Shown here one piece after another: positions 39,829 to 46,930 of a stretch of DNA of 64,000 nt. Within the stretch, counting starts at the first letter, position 1. Each line of letters starts with the position of its first letter. The DNA comes from Thermomonas alba. GTDB taxonomy: Bacteria > Pseudomonadota > Gammaproteobacteria > Xanthomonadales > Xanthomonadaceae. The notes beneath the pieces were generated by a model. The model worked only from the letters and a program-made list of their open reading frames with translations, was not told the DNA's origin and searched no databases. The DNA is taken from contig NZ_JAJOZU010000001.1 in assembly GCF_022419205.1 (NCBI RefSeq), positions 124,001 through 188,000 on the forward strand, in the 5' to 3' direction. The position numbers and the translations under genes are program-made.

Positions 39829-39850
39829 GCGCCCGGCATGGGCCGGGCGC
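39829..39850 (+). other. GC hairpin between petC and sspA
   Basis: Perfect 9-bp stem GCGCCCGGC / GCCGGGCGC with loop ATGG, ending one base before the GGGAG ribosome site of sspA. No T run follows. It could end petABC transcription poorly or limit sspA translation. Confidence 0.5.
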
Positions 39851-39863
39851 GGGAGTGATCCTG

Positions 39864-40502
39864 ATGATGGCTGTGAGTCCGCGCATGCGAAACGCCTTGA
39901 CCCTGTATTCTGCTGTCGACGATGTGTTGTGCCACCGTGTGCGCCTGGTGTTGGCGGCGAAAGGCGTTACCTATGATCTGATCCCGGTCGATCCGCACAA
40001 CCCGCCCGAAGATCTGATCGACCTCAATCCCTACCATTCGGTGCCGACCTTGGTGGAGCGCGACCTGGTGCTGTACGCCGCCAGCGTGGTCAGCGAATAT
40101 CTGGACGAACGTTATCCGCACCCGCCGCTGATGCCGGTGGACCCGCTCTCCCGCGCGCGCCTGCGCCTGGCCATGCTGCGCATCGAGCACGATTGGGTGC
40201 CGCAGGTGCAGGCGATCCAGTTCGGCAACAAGCAGCAGGCCGAAGCCGGGCGCAAGCGCCTGAAGGAGCTGCTGACCGCCGCGTTGCCGCTGTTCAAGGC
40301 CAGCAAGTTCTTCCTCAACCAGGAAATGAGCTTGGCGGACTGCGCGATGGCGCCGATCATCTGGCGCTTGGAGGCGTTGGGCATCCCGCTGCCGAAAGAC
40401 GGCAAGGCGATCGAGGACTACGGCAACCGCATCTTCCGCAACCCCGGCTTCGAACGCAGCCTGACGCCGCAGGAAAAGCAGCTGCGCGCGATTCCGGTCT
40501 GA
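39864..40502 (+). CDS. sspA: stringent starvation protein A
   Basis: RNA-polymerase-associated protein with a glutathione-S-transferase fold that alters promoter use under starvation and acid stress. 212 residues: thioredoxin-like N-terminal domain (NALTLYSAVDDVLCHRVRLVLAAKG) and helical C-terminal domain. The PHP-type surface motif reads YPHPPLMPVDP near residues 84-94. Start 39864 is favoured by GGGAG nine bases upstream; 39855 and 39867 are alternatives. Directly followed by sspB. Confidence 0.94.
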   Translation: MMAVSPRMRNALTLYSAVDDVLCHRVRLVLAAKGVTYDLIPVDPHNPPEDLIDLNPYHSVPTLVERDLVLYAASVVSEYLDERYPHPPLMPVDPLSRARLRLAMLRIEHDWVPQVQAIQFGNKQQAEAGRKRLKELLTAALPLFKASKFFLNQEMSLADCAMAPIIWRLEALGIPLPKDGKAIEDYGNRIFRNPGFERSLTPQEKQLRAIPV

Positions 40503-40504
40503 GC

Positions 40505-41014
40505 ATGGCGACCCAGCCTCCGATGCCGGCGATGAGCTCGCAGCGGCCCTACCTGCTGCGCGCGCTGTACGAATGGATTGTCGACAATGGCATGACTCCG
40601 CACGTGCTGGTGGATGCGCGCGTGCCAGGCGTGCGGGTGCCGCCGCACACGGTCAAGGACGGCCAGGTGGTGCTCAACATTGCTGCGCGCGCGGTCGGTC
40701 ATCTGCAGATGGATAACGACGCACTGCGCTTCGCGGCGCGCTTCGGCGGCGTCAGTCACAACGTGGTGGTGCCGCTGCCCGCGGTGATCGCCATCTATGC
40801 ACGCGAGACCGGCCAGGGCATGGCGCTGCCGCAGGACCTGCCGCTTGCGGAGGAAGAGACTGGCGTGGAGCCCGCGGGGGTGGGCGCCATGCATGCCGAC
40901 GACGATCCCGAAAGCCACGCTGCGCCGGCCTCCAGTGCGGAAGCGGCCCCGCGCGATGGCGGCGATGACGACCGCCCGCCGCCGCGCCGCGGCCATCTGC
41001 GCATCGTGAAGTAA
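40505..41014 (+). CDS. sspB: ClpXP adaptor / stringent starvation protein B
   Basis: Binds ssrA-tagged proteins and delivers them to ClpXP. 169 residues. Folded substrate-binding domain (about residues 12-105, RPYLLRALYEWIVDNGMTPHVLVDA at the start), then a long acidic, flexible linker, and the terminal GHLRIVK, which matches the XB motif that docks the ClpX zinc domain. Two bases separate it from sspA. Its partner gene clpX is at the left edge of the window. Confidence 0.95.
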   Translation: MATQPPMPAMSSQRPYLLRALYEWIVDNGMTPHVLVDARVPGVRVPPHTVKDGQVVLNIAARAVGHLQMDNDALRFAARFGGVSHNVVVPLPAVIAIYARETGQGMALPQDLPLAEEETGVEPAGVGAMHADDDPESHAAPASSAEAAPRDGGDDDRPPPRRGHLRIVK

Positions 41015-41076
41015 GTGCGGCCCTCACGCTGCCCGCCGCCGGCCGGGCGGCTGGCATGCTCGGGCGATGCTGCGCC

Positions 41077-41415
41077 TCAGCCCGACGGAAATGCCCGCAC
41101 CACCGCCTGCGCTGCGCGGATCGGGCCGCTGAAGCCCACCAGTTTGCCGCCCAGCAGCACGATCTGCCCGACGTGGCGATCTTGCCCGTCTTCGGAGTAT
41201 TCGAAGCGGAAGCGGCGCTCCAGCCCCAGCCAGCCGTCGTCGCGCCGACGCAGGCGCAGGCCGGTGGCATGCACCGACTGATCCAGCCACTGCACTCCGG
41301 CTGCCGCGCAGGCATCACGGCTGATTTCGGCGGCGCGCTCAGCGGCCGCGCGGGACGCTGTGAAAAAGAGGAGGCCGGCAGTGCCGACGAGCATCAGGAC
41401 GAGCAGAGTGGGCAT
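41077..41415 (-). CDS. DUF3301 family protein
   Basis: 112 residues with one N-terminal membrane segment (about 2-20) and a small soluble domain containing ACAAAGVQWLDQSVHATGLRLRRRDDGWLGLERRFRFEY, which I recognise as DUF3301; written in short form, key residues are CAAAGVQWLDQSV and RRFRFEYS. Function unknown. It sits four bases after nadC on the same strand, so probably co-transcribed. Confidence 0.78.
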   Translation of the reverse strand: MPTLLVLMLVGTAGLLFFTASRAAAERAAEISRDACAAAGVQWLDQSVHATGLRLRRRDDGWLGLERRFRFEYSEDGQDRHVGQIVLLGGKLVGFSGPIRAAQAVVRAFPSG

Positions 41416-41419
41416 GACG

Positions 41420-42292
41420 TCAAGCTGGGGGCGGCGGGCCGAGTTTCAACGAAAAATCGATGGCGTGGACGTGCTTGGTCAGTGCGCCGATCGAGATGCA
41501 GTCCACCCCGTCCTCGGCAATCGCGCGCACCGCTTCCAGGCTCACGCCGCCGGAGACTTCCAGCGGGATGCGGCCGAAATAGGGCGCGCCTTTGGCGATC
41601 CGCACCGCCTCGCGGCGCATGGCCGGGTCGAAATCGTCCACCAGCACGCGCGTGCAGCCGGTATCCAGCGCCTGTCGCAGTTCGTCCAGCGTCTCGACTT
41701 CCACGATCAGCGGCAGTTCCGGATGCAGGGCGCGTGCCCGCGCGATGGCCGCAGTCACCGAGCCGAACGCGCGGATGTGGTTTTCCTTCAGCATCACCGC
41801 GTCAAACAGCGCCATCCGGTGGTTCGCGCCGCCGCCGACCCGTACCGCGTATTTCTGCGCTACGCGCAGCCCTGGCAGGGTTTTGCGGGTGTCCAGGATC
41901 AGTGCGCCGGTGCCGCGCACCGCGTCCACGTAGCGGGCGGTGACGGTGGCGGTGCCGCTCAAGGTCTGCAGGAAGTTGAGCGAGGCACGCTCGGCGCCCA
42001 CCAGCGCGCGCCGGCGTCCCTGCAACAGCGCCAGCACGCGGCCCGCGGTGACCCGATCGCCTTCCGCGCACTGCCAGTCGATACGCACATCCGGATCGAG
42101 CGCGCGGTGGCAGGCATCGAACCACGGCCGTCCGGCCACCACGCAGTCTTCCTTGCACAGCAGATAGGCCTGCTCGGGCGCATCGTCCAGCAGCGCGGCG
42201 GTGACATCGCCCGGGCCGAGATCTTCGGCCAGTGCCGCGGCGACATTGGCGGCGACCGCGGCCGGATCGGGCAGGGAAATTGTCGCGCTCAT
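41420..42292 (-). CDS. nadC: nicotinate-nucleotide pyrophosphorylase (quinolinate phosphoribosyltransferase)
   Basis: Makes nicotinate mononucleotide from quinolinate and PRPP in de novo NAD synthesis. 290 residues. N-terminal alpha/beta sandwich (to about 115), then the barrel with LSGTATVTARYVDAV, DTRKTLPGLRVAQKYAV and the phosphate-binding LEVSGGVSLEAVRAIAEDGVD. The start overlaps the end of the Trm112-like gene by four bases (ATGA on the reverse strand). Confidence 0.96.
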   Translation of the reverse strand: MSATISLPDPAAVAANVAAALAEDLGPGDVTAALLDDAPEQAYLLCKEDCVVAGRPWFDACHRALDPDVRIDWQCAEGDRVTAGRVLALLQGRRRALVGAERASLNFLQTLSGTATVTARYVDAVRGTGALILDTRKTLPGLRVAQKYAVRVGGGANHRMALFDAVMLKENHIRAFGSVTAAIARARALHPELPLIVEVETLDELRQALDTGCTRVLVDDFDPAMRREAVRIAKGAPYFGRIPLEVSGGVSLEAVRAIAEDGVDCISIGALTKHVHAIDFSLKLGPPPPA

Positions 42293-42561
42293 GCGCCCGG
42301 AAAGCCGTCGATCTGCGCGGTGGCGATGGCGTCCTCCGCCAGCAGGACCGGAATGCCGTCGTCGATCCGGTAGACGGTCTTGCGATCGCGGGTGATCAGC
42401 GCTTCGCGCAGGCGATCGCGTTGCGGCGCGCCATCGGCGCGTATCACCTGGCCGGCAGCGATCGCACGGTTGAGCGCGTCGAGACCTGCGCCTTCAAGCA
42501 GTGACAGCGGTTGGCGGGTGACGGGGCAGACGAGGAGATCGAGCAGCTTGCGGTCCATCAT
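42289..42561 (-). CDS. Trm112 family protein
   Basis: 90 residues; starts MMDRKLLDLLVCPVTRQPLSL, the Trm112/YcaR pattern. The N-terminal zinc-ribbon cysteines are reduced to a single Cys, as in many bacterial members that lack zinc. The insert of about 30 residues between LSLLEGAGLD and RIDDGIPVLL is usual. Trm112-like proteins activate methyltransferases; the bacterial partner is not evident here. Coupled to nadC by a four-base overlap. Confidence 0.85.
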   Translation of the reverse strand: MMDRKLLDLLVCPVTRQPLSLLEGAGLDALNRAIAAGQVIRADGAPQRDRLREALITRDRKTVYRIDDGIPVLLAEDAIATAQIDGFPGA

Positions 42562-42616
42562 TCGGTACGGGCGGACGGGGGCCGTTAGAATACGGCTTTA
42601 GCGAACGGGGAACGTC

Positions 42617-43123
42617 ATGTCCGCTGTCAACGAGGGTGTGCCGCTGGTCGGCGTCGTCATGGGCTCGCGCTCCGATTGGGAGACGATGCGGCACGCCGCC
42701 GCGCAGCTCGATGCGCTGGGCGTGCCGCACGAGGTGAAGGTAGTGTCCGCGCACCGCACCCCGGACGTGCTGTTTTCCTATGCCGAGGGCGCGGCTGGGC
42801 GCGGCCTGCGCGCGATCATCGCCGGCGCCGGCGGCGCCGCCCACCTGCCGGGCATGCTGGCGGCCAAGACCGCGCTGCCGGTGCTGGGCGTGCCGGTGCA
42901 GAGCAAGGCGCTGAACGGGCTGGATTCGCTGCTGTCGATCGTGCAGATGCCGGCCGGCATTCCGGTGGCCACGTTCGCCATCGGCAATGCCGGCGCTGCG
43001 AATGCCGCGCTGTTCGCGGCCGCGATGCTGGCCACCGAGTTTCCTGCCATCGGCGCGGCGCTGGCCGCCTTCCGCGCCAAGCAGACCGAGGACGTCGTGA
43101 GTAACGACGACCCGCGCGCATGA
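42617..43123 (+). CDS. purE: 5-(carboxyamino)imidazole ribonucleotide mutase
   Basis: Converts N5-CAIR to CAIR in purine synthesis. 168 residues, class I PurE. Active-site loops GSRSDWETM (near residues 16-24) and SAHRTPD (45-51), with the conserved [19 protein letters not shown] (42586-42591) in the gap is a candidate -10. Followed by purK with 14 bases between stop and the chosen start. Confidence 0.97.
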   Translation: MSAVNEGVPLVGVVMGSRSDWETMRHAAAQLDALGVPHEVKVVSAHRTPDVLFSYAEGAAGRGLRAIIAGAGGAAHLPGMLAAKTALPVLGVPVQSKALNGLDSLLSIVQMPAGIPVATFAIGNAGAANAALFAAAMLATEFPAIGAALAAFRAKQTEDVVSNDDPRA

Positions 43124-43137
43124 TCGGCGAGGCCACG

Positions 43138-44280
43138 ATGACCACCGTCGGCATCCTTGGTGGCGGCCAGCTGGCGCGCATGCTGGCCCTGGCGGGCGCC
43201 CCGCTGGGCCTGCGTTTTTTGGTGCTCGATACCGCCCACGATGCCTGCGCCGGGCAGTTTGCGCCGATGGTGGTCGGCGATTACACCGATCCGGCGGCGC
43301 TGGAGGAGTTCGCCTCGCGGATCGGCGTGGCGACCTTCGATTTCGAGAACGTGCCGGCGGAATCGGCGCGCTGGCTCACCGGCAAGGTGCCGGTGTTCCC
43401 GAACCCGCGCGCGTTGGCCACCGCGCAGGACCGGCTGGCCGAGAAGACCCTGTTCCGCGAACTCGGCATCCCGGTGCCGCCGTTCGCGGACGTGCCGGAT
43501 CGCGCCGCGCTGGACGCGGCGGTCACCGCGCTCGGCACGCCCTGCATCCTCAAGACGCGCCGGCTCGGCTACGACGGCAAGGGTCAGTTCCGCATCAAGA
43601 CCTCGGCCGACATCGAGGCTGCCTGGGAGGCATTGGGGCCGCAGGCGGAAAGGGTGGGGCTGATCCTGGAAGGCTTCGTCGCCTTCCAGCGCGAGCTGTC
43701 GGTGGTGGCCGTGCGCGGCCGCGACGGCGAGTTCCGCGCCTGGCCGCTGACCGAGAACTGGCATGTCGATGGCGTGCTCTCGGCCAGCTTGGCGCCGGCG
43801 CCGGTGGATGCTGCCCTGCGCGACACCGCCTTGTCCCATGCGCGTAAGCTGGCCGAGGCGCTGGACTACGTCGGCGTGTTCGCGCTGGAGCTGTTCTGCC
43901 GCGACGGCGAGCTGCTGGCCAACGAGATGGCGCCGCGCGTGCACAACTCCGGGCACTGGACCATCGAAGGCAGCGAGACCAGCCAGTTCCAGAACCATCT
44001 GCGCGCGGTGCTCGGCCTGCCGCTGGGCGATACCCGCATGGTCGGCCATGCCTGCATGCTGAACTGGATCGGTGCCCTGCCCGACGCGGGCCCGGTGCTG
44101 CGTGAAGCGGGCGGGCACTGGCACGATTACGGCAAGCTGCCGCGCGCGGGCCGCAAGGTCGGCCATGCCACCTTGCGCGCCGAGCATCCGGCGGAGCTGG
44201 CGGCATCGCTGCGCCGCATCGGTGAGGCGCTGGGCCGGCAGGCGCAGGTCGCGCCGGTGATCGCGCGGTTGACGGCCTGA
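43138..44280 (+). CDS. purK: 5-(carboxyamino)imidazole ribonucleotide synthase
   Basis: ATP-grasp enzyme that makes N5-CAIR from AIR, bicarbonate and ATP, feeding PurE. 380 residues. N-terminal TVGILGGGQLARML, the ATP-grasp core with CILKTRRLGYDGKGQ, then EMAPRVHNSGHWTIEG, the substrate-binding signature. The ATG at 43138 is chosen for homology; 43120 overlaps the purE stop and is in frame. Ends before a strong bidirectional terminator. Confidence 0.97.
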   Translation: MTTVGILGGGQLARMLALAGAPLGLRFLVLDTAHDACAGQFAPMVVGDYTDPAALEEFASRIGVATFDFENVPAESARWLTGKVPVFPNPRALATAQDRLAEKTLFRELGIPVPPFADVPDRAALDAAVTALGTPCILKTRRLGYDGKGQFRIKTSADIEAAWEALGPQAERVGLILEGFVAFQRELSVVAVRGRDGEFRAWPLTENWHVDGVLSASLAPAPVDAALRDTALSHARKLAEALDYVGVFALELFCRDGELLANEMAPRVHNSGHWTIEGSETSQFQNHLRAVLGLPLGDTRMVGHACMLNWIGALPDAGPVLREAGGHWHDYGKLPRAGRKVGHATLRAEHPAELAASLRRIGEALGRQAQVAPVIARLTA

Positions 44281-44308
44281 GCGCGTCTCACGGCGGGGAT
44301 CGCAACGA

Positions 44309-44336
44309 AAACGGCCGGGCTGCCCCGGCCGTTTCT
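44309..44336. terminator. terminator between purK and sodB
   Basis: 11-bp perfect stem (AAACGGCCGGG / CCCGGCCGTTT) with loop CTGC, and A and T runs on both flanks, so it can serve both converging genes. Confidence 0.88.
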
Positions 44337-44361
44337 CCATGACATGGAATGATTGGACGGC

Positions 44362-44940
44362 TTATTTCATTTGGGCCGCCACGAAATCCCAATTCACCAG
44401 ATTCCAGAACGCCTCGACATACTTCGGGCGGGCGTTGCGGTAATCGATGTAGTAGGCGTGCTCCCACACGTCGCAGGTGAGCAGCGGGGTGTCCTCGCCG
44501 GTCAGCGGGGTGGCCGCGTTGGAGGTGCTGACCAGCGCCAGCGCGCCATCCGGACGCTGCACCAGCCAGGCCCAGCCAGAGCCGAACGTGCCGATCGCGG
44601 TCTTGGTGAAGGCTTCCTTGAACGCGGCAAAGCTGCCGAATGCGGCGTTGATCGCCTCGCCCAGCTTGCCGCCGGGCTCGCCACCGCCGCCCGGCTTCAG
44701 GCAGTTCCAGTAGAAGGTGTGGTTCCACACTTGCGCGGCGTTGTTGAACATGCCGCCCTGCGACTTGCGGATGATCTCCTCCAGCGGCATGCCGTCGAAC
44801 TCGGTGCCGGCGATCATCGCGTTCAGATTGGTGACGTAGGCCTGATGATGCTTGCCGTAGTGGTAGTCGATGGTTTCGGCCGAAATGTGCGGCTCGAGTG
44901 CAGTGCGGTCATAGGGCAGAGCGGGCAGTTCGATGGCCAC
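44362..44940 (-). CDS. sodB: iron superoxide dismutase
   Basis: Cytoplasmic dismutation of superoxide. 192 residues, usual length. Metal ligands His27, His74, Asp157 and His161 (DVWEHAYY). Gln70 in NNAAQVWNH sits where Fe-type enzymes carry it (Mn types use a Gln from elsewhere), so Fe is favoured. Divergent from the glutaredoxin gene, with a perfect 17-base palindrome between them. Confidence 0.95.
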   Translation of the reverse strand: MAIELPALPYDRTALEPHISAETIDYHYGKHHQAYVTNLNAMIAGTEFDGMPLEEIIRKSQGGMFNNAAQVWNHTFYWNCLKPGGGGEPGGKLGEAINAAFGSFAAFKEAFTKTAIGTFGSGWAWLVQRPDGALALVSTSNAATPLTGEDTPLLTCDVWEHAYYIDYRNARPKYVEAFWNLVNWDFVAAQMK

Positions 44941-44994
44941 GGCAGACTCCTTGAGTGGTTGGGGTGGGGCGCGGCAGCGGCCGCGCGGACGGCT

Positions 44995-45011
44995 TACAAT
45001 GCGGCATTGTA
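44995..45011. promoter_or_regulatory. 17-base perfect palindrome between sodB and grxD
   Basis: TACAATGC-G-GCATTGTA. Each arm carries TACAAT, a good -10 sequence for its own direction, so a protein bound here could control both divergent genes. A TTGACA lies on the reverse strand (45026-45031), but only 14 bases from the -10 copy. The bound factor is unknown. Confidence 0.6.
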
Positions 45012-45074
45012 TCCGCCACGCTCGTTGTCAAAAGGTGAAGCAGGCGGTTTGCACCGTTGCAGGAGTTCATCCGC

Positions 45075-45404
45075 ATGTCGTCCATGTCCGTGGAAGAGCG
45101 CATCCGCGCGATCATCGAAAATCATCCCATCGTGCTGTTCATGAAGGGCACTCCGCAGTTCCCGATGTGCGGCTTCTCCAGCCGCGCCGTGCAGGCGCTG
45201 AAGGCGGCCGGCGCCACCGATCTGCATGCCGTGAACGTGCTGGAGGATCCGGAGATCCGCGCCAACTTGCCCCGCTATTCGGACTGGCCGACCTTCCCGC
45301 AGCTGTTCATCAACGGTGAGTTGATCGGCGGTTGCGACATCACCGTGGAGCTGGCCGAATCCGGCGAGCTCGCGCGGTTGGTGGCCGACGCGCGGAAGGA
45401 CTGA
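45075..45404 (+). CDS. grxD: monothiol glutaredoxin, Grx4/GrxD family
   Basis: Carries and transfers 2Fe-2S clusters with glutathione. 109 residues. Active site CGFS at residues 32-35, Lys24, the TFPQLFINGELIGG segment for glutathione binding, and the C-terminal acidic helix. AGGAG nine bases before the ATG decides the start. It is divergent from sodB, which fits a shared response to iron or oxidative state, and is followed two bases later by an SDR-like gene. Confidence 0.96.
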   Translation: MSSMSVEERIRAIIENHPIVLFMKGTPQFPMCGFSSRAVQALKAAGATDLHAVNVLEDPEIRANLPRYSDWPTFPQLFINGELIGGCDITVELAESGELARLVADARKD

Positions 45405-45406
45405 GC

Positions 45407-46129
45407 GTGCCGGGCGCGCTGCAAGACCGCGCCGTGCTGGTGACCGGCGCCACCGGTGGGCTGGGGGCGGCCGCGGCCGTGGCCTGCGCCGAGGCCGGGG
45501 CGACCGTGGTCCTGCTCGGGCGCCGGGTCGCCGCGCTCAACCGCGTGTACGACGCTGCGCGGGCGGTCGGGCCGGAGCCGGCGCTGTATCCGCTGGATCT
45601 GGAAGGCGCCTCGCCCGACGATTACGACCAGCTGGCGCAGGTCCTGGAGCGCGAGTTCGGGCGACTCGACGGCCTGCTGCACTGCGCCGCCGAGTTCAAA
45701 GGGTTGACTCCGCTGGCACATACCGATCCGGCCGATTTCGCCCGCGCCCTCCATGTCGATCTGACCGCGCGCTGGTGGCTGACCCAGGCCTGCCTGCCGC
45801 TGCTGGCGAAGTCCGATCTCGGCGCGGCCGTTTTCGTGCTGGACGATCCTGCCCGCACCAGTGGCGCGTTCTGGGGCGGGTATGGCCTGGCGCAGGCCGC
45901 GCAGGCGGCATTGATCGGCATGCTGCAGGCCGAGCTGGGCGAAGCCGGTCCGCGCATCAGCGGGCTGCGGCTGGGCCCGATGCGCACCGGCCTGCGCGCC
46001 CGCGCCTACCAGGCCAATGCCGATACCGAGGCGCGTCCGCCTGGGGAATACGCCGCCGCCTGCGTGGAGTTGTTGTCCGCGGCCGGTATGGCTTGGCGTG
46101 GGCGGGTGCGCGAGGTGGCTGCGGCATGA
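45407..46129 (+). CDS. SDR-family protein (YciK-like) lacking the catalytic lysine
   Basis: 240 residues with a GTG start at 45407, two bases after the grxD stop. N-terminal Rossmann motif VTGATGGLGAAAAVA (residues 12-26) is complete. The catalytic Y-x3-K reads Y-G-L-A-Q: Tyr is present, Lys is Gln, and the preceding Ser region is LDDPARTSG. YciK-type SDRs with Lys are the closest I recognise. It may bind NAD(P) without normal dehydrogenase activity, or use another residue. Overlaps the marC-like start by four bases. Confidence 0.85.
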   Translation: MPGALQDRAVLVTGATGGLGAAAAVACAEAGATVVLLGRRVAALNRVYDAARAVGPEPALYPLDLEGASPDDYDQLAQVLEREFGRLDGLLHCAAEFKGLTPLAHTDPADFARALHVDLTARWWLTQACLPLLAKSDLGAAVFVLDDPARTSGAFWGGYGLAQAAQAALIGMLQAELGEAGPRISGLRLGPMRTGLRARAYQANADTEARPPGEYAAACVELLSAAGMAWRGRVREVAAA

Positions 46130-46719
46130 CCATCATTTCCGCCGCCGTCCTGCTGTTCTTCATCCTCGACCCGCTGGGCAACATCCCGGTGCTGCTGAGC
46201 CTGTTCCGCAGCGTGCCGCCCGAGCGCCAGCGCAAGGTCCTGCTGCGCGAGCTGCTGATTGCGCTCATCGTGCTGATGCTGTTCCTGTGGGGCGGCCAGT
46301 ACGCGCTGGAGCTGATGCACCTGCGTCAGGAATCGGTGTCGATCGCCGGCGGCATCGTACTGTTCCTGATCGGCTTGCGCATGATCTTCCCGACCGCGGA
46401 CGGGGTGATGGGCGAGGTGCCGGGCGGCGAGCCCTTCATCGTGCCGCTGGCGGTTCCGATGATCGCCGGGCCGTCCGGCATGGCCGCAGTCATGCTGCTG
46501 GGCAGCCAGCAGCCCGATCGCATGGGCGACTGGATGCTGGCCCTCACCCTGGCCTGGCTGGCCACCGCGGTGATCCTGCTGAGCGCCACCTGGCTCAAGA
46601 CGCTGCTGGGCACCCGCGCGCTGATCGCGCTGGAGCGCCTGATGGGCATGGTGATCGTGGCGCTGTCGGTGCAGATGTTCCTGGACGGACTCTCCAGCTA
46701 CCTGCGCGCGGTGGCGTGA
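46126..46719 (+). CDS. MarC family membrane protein
   Basis: 197 residues with six predicted membrane segments. Family motifs FFILDPLGNIPVLLSLF (near residues 11-27) and VPLAVPMIAGPSGMAA (near 105-120). Despite the name, MarC has not been shown to give drug resistance; transport of small molecules is supposed. Four-base overlap with the SDR-like gene and the grxD-SDR spacing suggest a three-gene operon from grxD. Confidence 0.9.
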   Translation: MTIISAAVLLFFILDPLGNIPVLLSLFRSVPPERQRKVLLRELLIALIVLMLFLWGGQYALELMHLRQESVSIAGGIVLFLIGLRMIFPTADGVMGEVPGGEPFIVPLAVPMIAGPSGMAAVMLLGSQQPDRMGDWMLALTLAWLATAVILLSATWLKTLLGTRALIALERLMGMVIVALSVQMFLDGLSSYLRAVA

Positions 46720-46757
46720 GGGTTGCGTCCGGTCCAGGGATGTTGCCAAGAGGGCTG

Positions 46758-46774
46758 TCATGACGCCGTCATGA
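46758..46774. promoter_or_regulatory. 17-base perfect palindrome upstream of the Oar-like receptor gene
   Basis: TCATGACG-C-CGTCATGA, 39 bases after the marC-like stop and 156 before the receptor start. No T run follows, so it does not look like a terminator. The arm-centre-arm geometry (8-1-8) suggests an operator for a dimeric regulator. Confidence 0.55.
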
Positions 46775-46803
46775 TCCCCCTCCAGCATGTTAAACTTCAG
46801 TGA

Positions 46804-46832
46804 TTCCGTACGCCGGGGCACGGCGTGCGGAA
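46804..46832 (+). other. strong hairpin in the Oar-like receptor leader
   Basis: 12-bp stem with one G-T pair (TTCCGTACGCCG / CGGCGTGCGGAA), five-base loop, about 100 bases before the receptor ATG. A TATACA (46907-46912) further down is a possible -10, in which case the hairpin is upstream of the transcript; otherwise it is part of a structured leader. No known riboswitch pattern is recognised. Confidence 0.55.
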
Positions 46833-46930
46833 ATCCCGCAGAACGGGCCGGTGACCGCAGGGGGCGGGCGCACCAGCCCTCGAGCCGATTCGCCCGCGTA
46901 TTTTTCTATACAACCGTTAGAGGTCATACC

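Noticed and set aside
45012-45031. TTGACA (reverse strand) as -35 of sodB
   Set aside because: Spacing to the TACAAT -10 copy is only 14 bases, too short for a standard promoter, so I did not call a full promoter.
46775-46930. Cobalamin or thiamine riboswitch before the Oar-like receptor
   Set aside because: The leader lacks the conserved core sequences of both classes.
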